A stretch of 64,000 nt of DNA from Planctomycetota bacterium (GTDB lineage: Bacteria; Planctomycetota; JAMOSO01), in assembly GCA_027063065.1 (NCBI GenBank), contig JAMOSO010000012.1:1-64000 (forward strand), given 5' to 3'. Position 1 is the stretch's first letter, and each line of letters opens with the position of its first letter. Below, piece by piece: positions 1 to 6,826 of this stretch. Under the pieces are notes generated by a model. It searched no databases and was not told the DNA's origin. It saw only the letters and a program-made list of their open reading frames with translations. The translations under genes and the position numbers were made by a program.

Positions 1-163
1 GATATTTAGAATATTTTTAGAATGAAACGAAGGTGATAGGTACTTGATATATCATTTATAGGGAGATAATTGGAATTGATAGCTAAATATAATAGGTGTG
101 TTTTTAGTAAAGTAGATTTTTGGAATACTTTTACATCATATATATTGGTGTAATAGCTAAAAT

Positions 164-183
164 CATAATAAATATTTATTATG
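164..183. repeat. 20-bp perfect AT-rich palindrome
   Basis: The sequence CATAATAAATATTTATTATG reads the same on both strands. It lies about 90 bases beyond the stop codon of the neighbouring histidine kinase gene, so it could help end that transcript, but there is no GC stem or clear T-run. In DNA this AT-rich such palindromes arise by chance fairly often. The rest of bases 1-273 shows no gene. Confidence 0.3.
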
Positions 184-273
184 TGATGTAGTATGTGTTA
201 ATTATAATCTAAATGATTATATATACACAATAGTTTGGTGGGTTCATATTTAATTATGATTTGGTTATTTATG

Positions 274-2256
274 TTATAAAAGAGGTAATTCTATTTTAAA
301 ACATACACCATCATCAATATTGGTGGCATCTAATTTGCCTTTATGGTGTTCATCGACAATTGTTTTGGACATATATAAGCCCAGTCCTGTTCCGTTTTTT
401 TCGTCTTTGGTTGAAAAGTACGGGTTGAATATATTTTTAATAATATGCGGAGGGATACCACCACCATTGTCACATATTGTAAGAACTGTTTGATTAATAG
501 AAATTTTAATTTTTGGTTTATTAATATTTTTTTCTTTAAAGTTATCCTGTGCATTTTTTAATATATTTAATATTACTTGCATCATTTCGCCGTCATATAT
601 ATCAATTTCTTTGAGGTTAGTATAGGTGTGTTCAATTGTTATACCTGATTGGTTTAAAGATTCGCCAATAATATTTAAAGCTTTCTCAACAATAACATCT
701 AATGAGACTTTAACAGAACTTTTGTTTGGTTTATAAAAGTTTCTAAAATCATCGATAATTTGGGTTAAATTTTGCACATAATGATTGATATTTTGAAATC
801 TTTTTTCAAAATACTTGTTTTGCTCTTTTCGTCCTTCTGGAGTTTCCAAGTCAAATACTTCTAATTTTAATTTTGTATCCAAGTTTAAGATAGTACTAGA
901 GATAGAGCTTAACGGTTGTCTCCATTGATGTGCTATCATACTAATCATTTCACCCATTTGTGCCAGCCGTGATTGCTCTAGCATTTTTTGGTCTTTTTGA
1001 ATATTTTTTTCAACTTCTAGTTTTACTCTTTTATTTAATGTTTTGTTTAATTCTTTTAAATCGTTGGTTCTTTCGTCTAATTTTTTTGTCATTAATGCCA
1101 TTGGCTTAATAATGCTATTTTTAATAGCAAAATATCCTATGATAAAAAATATGCCAACCAATATAAAAATAACTAAAATTAGGTTATTAAAGACATCGTT
1201 GCTTTGTGCTAAAATTATTTTTAATGGTATTATTACTACTAAAGTCCAATGCGTGTTGGGTTGTCTAATAATAATTGCCATAGACTTTTCGTGTAGTAGT
1301 AAATCGTTAGGTATGATGATAGTGTCTATTTTTGTTTGTGTATAGTTGTCATTGTCTTTTATCATCGCCACAATATTTTTAGCTTCACTATCTTTAAGAT
1401 TAGAAATCTCTTGTTGTAATTTGTTTGTTAATTTTTTGTATTTAGGTGAAAGATGGCAAGTGTTATTGTTTAATATTCTGCTATTTAAGCTGGCATAATT
1501 TGGAAATTTATCCGCTAGTTGATTTAATGTAATATAATCATTGTTGGTTTTAGATATATCATCATTGGGGAACGTTAAAAGTTTATTATTTCTGTCTACA
1601 ATAAATCCGTATCCACCTAAACTTTGTATGTTAGTTTTTAATAATTCTTTTAGCCCATGCAACATAACGTCTATAGTGGCCACTCCTATAAATTGATGAT
1701 TTTTATATATGGGTGTAGAGGCTGTAACCATTGGCTCAAACGAATAAGGGTCTATATAAGATTTGGACCAATAAATTTTAGATTTATTATAAAATTTGGC
1801 AGGCACATACCATTCTTCATGATGGTATCCTTTTCCTTTTGGGTCGTTGTAATTATTATAAAATTTTAATGTATTATTTTTATCTCTAGCAAAAAAGTAA
1901 CTATCACGTTTTTTTGTTTTATCAATACTGTAAGGCTCTGGCCATACGCCACCTCCAGCAATGAAGTGGCTATGCCCTTTTAAGTTGATTATTGTTTTAA
2001 TAATAGTTTTGTTTTTTTCTTTATCTGTTCCTAATGTAGTTGCTATATTTGCCATGGTTTCCGAAAGAACCTCGACCATGGTAAGCTTTTGGTTAATTAA
2101 GGCATTTATTTTTTGAGATAATATTTGTGTAGAGTTAAATGCATTTTGTTGGATATCTTTTTTATTAAAAACAGAAAAAACAACATATACAGCTACTATT
2201 AAAATGATAGCGCAGGTTAATATTAGAAAACCTAATTTATATTGTATGTTTTTCAT
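274..2256 (-). CDS. Membrane histidine kinase with periplasmic Cache sensor
   Basis: This is a two-component sensor kinase. An N-terminal membrane helix (about residues 9-29) is followed by a periplasmic dCache-type region (about 35-345) with the aromatic-rich blocks usual in such sensors. A second helix lies near 352-378. A coiled linker leads to the dimerisation domain, with phospho-acceptor His near 443 in the IAHQWRQP H-box, and then a HATPase domain with N box NILKNAQDNF (about 565), DNGGGIP (about 597) and GTGLGLYMSK (about 624). All catalytic boxes look intact. The start codon overlaps the stop of the upstream receiver-GGDEF-EAL gene by four bases, so the two are co-translated and probably partners. 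The MGEMISMIAHQWRQP style is typical of Campylobacterota kinases, which suggests transfer. The ligand is unknown. Confidence 0.9.
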   Translation of the reverse strand: MKNIQYKLGFLILTCAIILIVAVYVVFSVFNKKDIQQNAFNSTQILSQKINALINQKLTMVEVLSETMANIATTLGTDKEKNKTIIKTIINLKGHSHFIAGGGVWPEPYSIDKTKKRDSYFFARDKNNTLKFYNNYNDPKGKGYHHEEWYVPAKFYNKSKIYWSKSYIDPYSFEPMVTASTPIYKNHQFIGVATIDVMLHGLKELLKTNIQSLGGYGFIVDRNNKLLTFPNDDISKTNNDYITLNQLADKFPNYASLNSRILNNNTCHLSPKYKKLTNKLQQEISNLKDSEAKNIVAMIKDNDNYTQTKIDTIIIPNDLLLHEKSMAIIIRQPNTHWTLVVIIPLKIILAQSNDVFNNLILVIFILVGIFFIIGYFAIKNSIIKPMALMTKKLDERTNDLKELNKTLNKRVKLEVEKNIQKDQKMLEQSRLAQMGEMISMIAHQWRQPLSSISSTILNLDTKLKLEVFDLETPEGRKEQNKYFEKRFQNINHYVQNLTQIIDDFRNFYKPNKSSVKVSLDVIVEKALNIIGESLNQSGITIEHTYTNLKEIDIYDGEMMQVILNILKNAQDNFKEKNINKPKIKISINQTVLTICDNGGGIPPHIIKNIFNPYFSTKDEKNGTGLGLYMSKTIVDEHHKGKLDATNIDDGVCFKIELPLL

Positions 2257-3941
2257 AATAATGTTTCATCAGGCACAGAAAAATAATATCCTTGAAACTC
2301 ATCTACACCAATATCTTTTAGCATTGTAAAAATAGTTTTGTTATAAACATATTCAGCTATTACTTTAATGCCTAATTCGTGAGAGAATTGCACAATAGCT
2401 TTAACTAATATATATGATTTTTTATTTGTATCTATATTTTTGATTAGAGATCCATCTATTTTTAAATAATCCGGTTCTATTTCTAAAATATATTCAAAAT
2501 TAGAAAAGCCACTACCAAAGTCGTCAATCGCAAATTTAACGCCGTATTGTCTAAATCTTTTAATAAATTTTTTAACCTTCTTGTAGTCTTCCATACTTTG
2601 TGTTTCGGTTATTTCAAAAATAGCTCGGCTACCAATATGTTTATGTTTAGATATAAAGTTGGCAATCTTATTAATAAACTTGTCGTTATTTATGTCTGCA
2701 TAGTCAAAATTAATGCTTAGTGATTGATTAATTTCTGTTAATTTTTTGAGTGCTGAAAATACAATAATGGATGATAAATCTTTGTATAGACGTGTTTTAA
2801 TGGCGGTATCTAAAAAATAAAAAGGCGTAATTAGTTTTTGATTATCATCTTTTATACGCATTAAAATTTCGTGTTTTTTTATATTTTGGTATCTGTCTAC
2901 AATGGCTTGATATACGGGTACTACCCCGTTGCTGTGAATAGCCTTTTTAATAAGTGCTTTATATTTTAAAGATTCTTGTATATCTGTGGTATTATTAATT
3001 AAATTGTTATACACCATAAAATGTTTTTTGTGTTTTTTTGCATGATTGAGTGCAATTTCGGCTGTTTCTAAGGTGTGTGTTGTTTCAAATGATATACCAA
3101 TACTAACATCTATATAAATATCTTCCGTGTGGTTGTTGATTTTAATAAGTGAAATGGCGTTTAACAGTTTCTCTGTAAATGTTTCATAGTATAACGGGTC
3201 GAGTCGAGGGTTGTTTTCGAGTAAAATAAATTTATCTGCGGATAAACGAAAAATATTAAAATGGGTTTGGCGTACATAATCTGTTAAAAATTTTGCAAAT
3301 TCTTTTAATACAAAGGTTCCAATATTATCTCCGTAAAATTCATTGATAATTTTAAAACGATCTATATCTATTACTAATAAAACAGGATTTTTAAATGTAG
3401 CTATTTTTTCAAATAGAGAATATCTATTTAGCAAGCCGGTTACTTCGTCGTAATGCAGTTTTTTGTCTAAAGCTATAGTTCTTTCAAAAACTTCTTTCTC
3501 TAATTTTATTTTGTAATTTTTTGCTTCTTTTTTTAATTTTATTTCTTCAATTGTTTTTGCAATTTGAAATTTAAACTGTTCGATGTTTAAAGGTTTTAAT
3601 AAATAACCATTTACACCTAGTTTTATTGCTTCTACAAAAAATGATGATTCATTGTGGGCTGACAGAAACAAAACGGGTATTTCTTTGTTTGTTTCTCTAA
3701 TGGCTCTAAACATTTCAATGCCGTCTAGTTTTGGCATTTTTATGTCTGTTATAATTAGATCGTAGTCTTTTGCGTTAAATTGTTTTAAACCGTCTGAACC
3801 GTCTTTGGCAATGTCGATGAAGTCAAAAAAATTAGAAAACAATTCTAATGATGTTTCTCGGGCAACATTATCATCTTCAACATATAAAAGTTTATAGTTG
3901 GCGCATAATTTTTTTAATTGTTTGATATCTATGGTGCTCAT
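2253..3941 (-). CDS. Response regulator with GGDEF-like and EAL domains
   Basis: The receiver domain (about residues 12-125) has phospho-acceptor Asp66 in ITDIKMP and the conserved Lys in LKP. A GGDEF-fold region (about 160-310) starts with DEVTGLLNR but has SADKF where GGDEF should be, so cyclase activity is probably lost. The EAL domain (about 325-562) has EIL for EAL, FEITET, IDDFGSG, YLKID, IAEYV and FQGYYFS, so most metal and catalytic residues are kept and c-di-GMP phosphodiesterase activity is plausible. AGGTAA precedes the ATG at a good distance. The gene overlaps the following histidine kinase by four bases. A phosphorylation-controlled c-di-GMP hydrolase is inferred. Confidence 0.9.
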   Translation of the reverse strand: MSTIDIKQLKKLCANYKLLYVEDDNVARETSLELFSNFFDFIDIAKDGSDGLKQFNAKDYDLIITDIKMPKLDGIEMFRAIRETNKEIPVLFLSAHNESSFFVEAIKLGVNGYLLKPLNIEQFKFQIAKTIEEIKLKKEAKNYKIKLEKEVFERTIALDKKLHYDEVTGLLNRYSLFEKIATFKNPVLLVIDIDRFKIINEFYGDNIGTFVLKEFAKFLTDYVRQTHFNIFRLSADKFILLENNPRLDPLYYETFTEKLLNAISLIKINNHTEDIYIDVSIGISFETTHTLETAEIALNHAKKHKKHFMVYNNLINNTTDIQESLKYKALIKKAIHSNGVVPVYQAIVDRYQNIKKHEILMRIKDDNQKLITPFYFLDTAIKTRLYKDLSSIIVFSALKKLTEINQSLSINFDYADINNDKFINKIANFISKHKHIGSRAIFEITETQSMEDYKKVKKFIKRFRQYGVKFAIDDFGSGFSNFEYILEIEPDYLKIDGSLIKNIDTNKKSYILVKAIVQFSHELGIKVIAEYVYNKTIFTMLKDIGVDEFQGYYFSVPDETLL

Positions 3942-3997
3942 ATATTACCTGATACAGTATATATAATATGACTTATTAAACAAATCAATATATGGCA

Positions 3998-4948
3998 TTA
4001 TTTAGATAGGCTTGGTTCTATGTTTGGCTCTGTAGTTAAAAGTTCTAATTCTTGACGTATTTTTTTGTCTTCTTGTAATATTTGATTTTTTTCTTTTTCT
4101 AATAGTCGTAATTTTATTTTTAATTCTTCAGCTATGGCGTTTTGTTTGTCGATACGATTGGTTAGCTCCCCTACCCTTTTTTCGTTTAATTTGGCAATGG
4201 TTTTATATTCGGTAGATGATATTAAGCTTTTTTGTAGCTTCGCCTGAGAACTGTTTAATTGTTCGGTGGTTTTTGTTTTAGTTTTGTTAATATTAATGTC
4301 TGCCCATGCAATACAGCCTATGATAACAATTAGGCTGATAAACATAATGATGTTGTGTTTGGTTTTAAGTTGTTTGATTGTTTGTTGTTTTTCTTCTACT
4401 TCTTTGTTGGTGCGGTCTAGTTCGGTTTCTTTATATGAAAGATTGTTTTCGGCAATAGCGAGTTGTGCATGTGATTGATGTTCTTTTTCTACCGCTTCAT
4501 TTAATTTAATTACAAATTGATTGATGATGTCTTTGTGTTCATTTATTGGTATTACAGCATTTGCTTCGCGGTTTGGTGTTTCGTTGTTGTAGTTGTGATT
4601 GGTTGGCTCGTGTATGTTTTGATTGTTAGGGCTTTGGTATGTTTCCATTGGTTCTATTTCTACTTCTATGCTGTTTGATATTGGTTCTACAGTTGGTTGC
4701 TCTTCTGGCATTGACATGCCAAAGTAGTTAAATAATGCTTGTTTGCTGACATAGGTATAATGTTTTTTGCCACCCGCCCTTTTGACTTGAATTGCTGCGT
4801 TTGGTGGTATGCCGTCCTCTTGGTCTTTAATTTTGCGTAAGAAACGCCTGATTGTAATTTCGGCTTTGCCGCTAAGTTCTTGGGCTTCTTTAACGGATAT
4901 ATAACCTTGTGCGGTGGCTTCTTGTGGATTTAAAATATTATCACTCAT
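3998..4948 (-). CDS. HTH-type N-terminus, coiled coil and single membrane helix; unknown function
   Basis: I do not recognise this family. Residues about 15-75 look like a small helix-turn-helix of the MerR/excisionase kind (YISVKEAQELSG then ITIRRFLRKIK), followed by a low-complexity Glu/Asn/Pro linker (about 80-135). A coiled coil precedes a hydrophobic helix (about 200-220, IMFISLIVIIGCIAWA), and a second long coiled coil (about 225-305) follows. This is a membrane-anchored putative DNA-binding protein. It lies next to, and is transcribed away from, the 1.2 kb non-coding stretch holding repeated GATAGTGTC motifs, which could be its targets. It sits 56 bases upstream of the receiver-GGDEF-EAL gene. 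A role in anchoring DNA to the membrane or in regulation is only a guess. Confidence 0.7.
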   Translation of the reverse strand: MSDNILNPQEATAQGYISVKEAQELSGKAEITIRRFLRKIKDQEDGIPPNAAIQVKRAGGKKHYTYVSKQALFNYFGMSMPEEQPTVEPISNSIEVEIEPMETYQSPNNQNIHEPTNHNYNNETPNREANAVIPINEHKDIINQFVIKLNEAVEKEHQSHAQLAIAENNLSYKETELDRTNKEVEEKQQTIKQLKTKHNIIMFISLIVIIGCIAWADININKTKTKTTEQLNSSQAKLQKSLISSTEYKTIAKLNEKRVGELTNRIDKQNAIAEELKIKLRLLEKEKNQILQEDKKIRQELELLTTEPNIEPSLSK

Positions 4949-5097
4949 ATTTGATATTATTTCATATTTGATTAGTAAATGATAGGGAAAAATTTATAAG
5001 ATATATGGTTGATATGCTTAAGTTTGGTCTTTGAAACGGCTTGGTTTGATGACGCTGTGTATTTGTTATGTCGTTGTTATGGAGATATTCGGTGTGT

Positions 5098-5113
5098 GTA
5101 AAATGATAGTGTC
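5098..5113 (+). repeat. 16-mer GTAAAATGATAGTGTC, copy 1
   Basis: The 16-mer GTAAAATGATAGTGTC occurs here and again, identically, at 5277-5292. Its last nine bases, GATAGTGTC, occur a third time at 5191-5199, and a one-mismatch version lies at 5633-5641 in the large inverted repeat. Such spaced repeats in a gene-free stretch look like protein-binding sites. Confidence 0.6.
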
Positions 5114-5190
5114 GACTCTGTATCAATGTCTTTAGCGTGCCAAATCCATATCAAAACACAATCTTATTGAGTGTGGCAAGATACGGTCAA

Positions 5191-5199
5191 GATAGTGTC
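5191..5199 (+). repeat. GATAGTGTC motif, middle copy
   Basis: This is an exact nine-base copy of the core shared by the two 16-mers at 5098 and 5277, in the same orientation, 86 bases after the first core and 93 before the third. Confidence 0.5.
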
Positions 5200-5276
5200 A
5201 GGATAGCATCATGTTTGAATGATACTATAATGCTCTGGTCTTAAGGGTTTCATTGTTGTGTCTTTTGGCGTATTTG

Positions 5277-5292
5277 GTAAAATGATAGTGTC
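5277..5292 (+). repeat. 16-mer GTAAAATGATAGTGTC, copy 2
   Basis: This is identical to 5098-5113 and in the same orientation. A looser GTGTC and then CTATCAAAGAC follow, giving local dyad character. Confidence 0.6.
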
Positions 5293-5392
5293 TTGTTTGT
5301 GTCTAGTTGCTATCAAAGACATAAACATTGTCGTATCGTTGTAATGACGGTTAAATTTGAATGCTTTTGTAAAAAAGTTTAATCGATTTCTT

Positions 5393-5409
5393 GTCCAACG
5401 TCGTTGGAC
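5393..5409. promoter_or_regulatory. Perfect short inverted repeat GTCCAAC-GTC-GTTGGAC
   Basis: Two 7-base arms are perfectly complementary around a 3-base centre. It is more GC-rich than its surroundings and lies 22 bases before the parS-like site. It looks like an operator for a dimeric regulator. No nearby gene start explains it. Confidence 0.35.
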
Positions 5410-5431
5410 TGCGTTTGTGTGATGTTTTTAA

Positions 5432-5447
5432 AGTTTCACATGAAACA
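5432..5447. promoter_or_regulatory. parS-like 16-mer AGTTTCACATGAAACA
   Basis: It matches the well-known ParB-binding consensus TGTTTCACGTGAAACA at 14 of 16 positions, differing at position 1 and at one central base. It lies in a gene-poor stretch, where chromosomal parS sites often sit. No parA or parB lies in the window, and the central mismatch may weaken binding. It could also be an unrelated operator. Confidence 0.35.
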
Positions 5448-5607
5448 TATCATCTTATTTATTTTTATATATTTTTATGCAGAGATGGAATTATACTTTA
5501 ATCATGTTCTTGTTTTGGTGTTGTTATTGGCCTGATAACAGATTTTTGAAATATACGAGCGTTTTAATATTTAAAATATTATTGATAGGGAGGTGTGTTG
5601 CAAATAT

Positions 5608-5657
5608 TATCATATCACTATCAGATACTACATATAGTGTCTGATAGTGATATGATA
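5608..5657. repeat. Large inverted repeat, 21-bp arms, 8-bp loop
   Basis: The left arm at 5608-5628 and right arm at 5637-5657 are complementary at 20 of 21 positions, around TACATATA. The right arm contains ATAGTGTC and GATAGTGA, so it shares the motif repeated upstream. There is no GC-rich stem and no T-run, so an ordinary terminator is unlikely. A binding site for a dimeric protein or a cruciform-forming element fits better. Confidence 0.65.
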
Positions 5658-6068
5658 TCATATATACAGTGTATGTGTTTGGCGGTGATACGAACAAAAA
5701 TATATCATAATAAAATTTCAATTATTATTTTTATCTGCCGGTGGTATTTAAATCCTTTTAGATAAGTAAGTGCATAAAAGCACCATAAAATTATAAGCCT
5801 AAGTAAGAGCTTAAAATGATGTAGTAGATACGATAGAAATAGTAGATATTATTAGTCTAAACATAATAAGTATTCAACGGCAAAATTAGCGATTTATACA
5901 ATCTATAGTAAGGTGCTAGGTTGTTAATTTGTAACTGAGTTTTATGCGGAAAAGGGCGGTGGTTTTTATGAAAGAGCAATTGAAGATATGCAAATGTGTT
6001 ATTAGAAGTTATAAATAATAGGGCGGTAGTTTAGGTCTAATTTTGGATAGTGATTTAAAATGGCATAT

Positions 6069-6105
6069 AAAAAAAGCCGCTAATTTTTACATTAGCGGCT
6101 TTTTT
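6069..6105. terminator. Bidirectional intrinsic terminator after infA
   Basis: The stem AGCCGCTAAT / ATTAGCGGCT (6075-6084 and 6091-6100) is perfect with a 6-base loop. It has an A-run before and a T-run after it, so it can work in both directions. It lies about 20 bases past the infA stop. Confidence 0.85.
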
Positions 6106-6127
6106 ATTGAAATGTTTATTGAAGTTT

Positions 6128-6445
6128 TTATTTGCGTCCGCGCCAGTGTTTTTCACCAGTTTTGCGTTTGATGCTATTAAAACTATTTTGTTCTTCTCCA
6201 CGGGCAACGATTTCTCCATTTATTACTTGATGACGATATGTAATACGTCCTTTGGTTAAATCGTAAGGTGAAATTTCAACAGAAACTGTATCACCAACCA
6301 TGATGCGAATATGTCGTTTAGTCATTTTGCCACATAAACGAGCCTGTAATTCTTGACCAGTGTCAACCAGCTTACAGGCGTAAAGTCCATTGGAAAGATT
6401 TCCTTCAACGCTTGCGTGTACTGAAATCAACTCTTCTTTTGCCAT
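6128..6445 (-). CDS. infA: Translation initiation factor IF-1 with basic C-terminal extension
   Basis: IF-1 binds the ribosomal A site during initiation. The S1-like OB fold covers residues 1 to about 74. It starts MAKEELISVHASVEG, where the usual protein has MAKEE-IEV-G-V, and ends DLTKGRITYRH, where the bacterial protein normally stops at about 72 residues. Here about 31 more residues follow, ending in a Lys/Arg-rich tail (KRKTGEKHWRGRK). The ATG is preceded by AAGGTAG. The gene stands alone and ends in a strong terminator. The tail is in frame and not caused by a lost stop near the usual end as far as I can see. Confidence 0.93.
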   Translation of the reverse strand: MAKEELISVHASVEGNLSNGLYACKLVDTGQELQARLCGKMTKRHIRIMVGDTVSVEISPYDLTKGRITYRHQVINGEIVARGEEQNSFNSIKRKTGEKHWRGRK

Positions 6446-6826
6446 AAAACTACCTTATATTACTACAAAATTATTATAAAAAGGGGCGAATAAAAAGCAT
6501 GCGCCAGTTATTCACCCCAGGGAGGGGTAAACTAATTTAATAATTTTAACAGCTTAAATTGAGATGTAAAGGGCTAGAAAATAGAATGTCAACGTAAAGT
6601 TAAAATGTCCGCTTTTCCGCAAAGTAGAGATGTATGTTTTTAAAATTAAATACTAAAGTCAAGGAGGGGTTGTAGGTTGATACAAACGGTGGACAAGCCC
6701 ACTTGTGAGTCTTAGCTGTACACTTGTTGATGTGAAAAGTTAGATTTTTTAAACCAATTACGGGCTAGATATTTATTGGGAATGGTTTATCAAATATTGT
6801 TTTGTAAGATTGGTATTGCAATAAAA
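6446..6826. other. Intergenic stretch upstream of infA
   Basis: These 381 bases separate infA from the end of the next minus-strand kinase gene. I see no gene in them. A small GC stem ACCCC-AGGGA-GGGGT lies near 6515-6529. The stretch around 6650-6750 is less AT-rich than typical spacers here and could encode a small RNA, but no known RNA family was recognised. Confidence 0.4.

Larger units (their letters stand above)
4949..6127. other. Long non-coding region with repeats, palindromes and a parS-like site
   Basis: No convincing gene lies in these 1.18 kb. A short minus-strand frame at 5524-5721 runs through a large inverted repeat and has no ribosome site. The region contains three exact GATAGTGTC motifs (two inside an identical 16-mer), a short perfect palindrome at 5393-5409, a parS-like 16-mer at 5432-5447, a 50-base inverted repeat at 5608-5657 and a terminator at 6069-6105. 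I looked for DnaA boxes of the TTATCCACA type and saw none. Confidence 0.7.

Noticed and set aside
5524-5721. 65-residue open frame on the minus strand
   Set aside because: It runs through the large inverted repeat, has no ribosome site and no protein-like composition.
5941-6020. Short frame beginning MRKRAVVF near 5944, or remnant of a protein in another frame
   Set aside because: Only about 24 codons with no ribosome site. A neighbouring frame gives FYAEKGGGFYERAIEDMQ, but I could not connect it to a known family.
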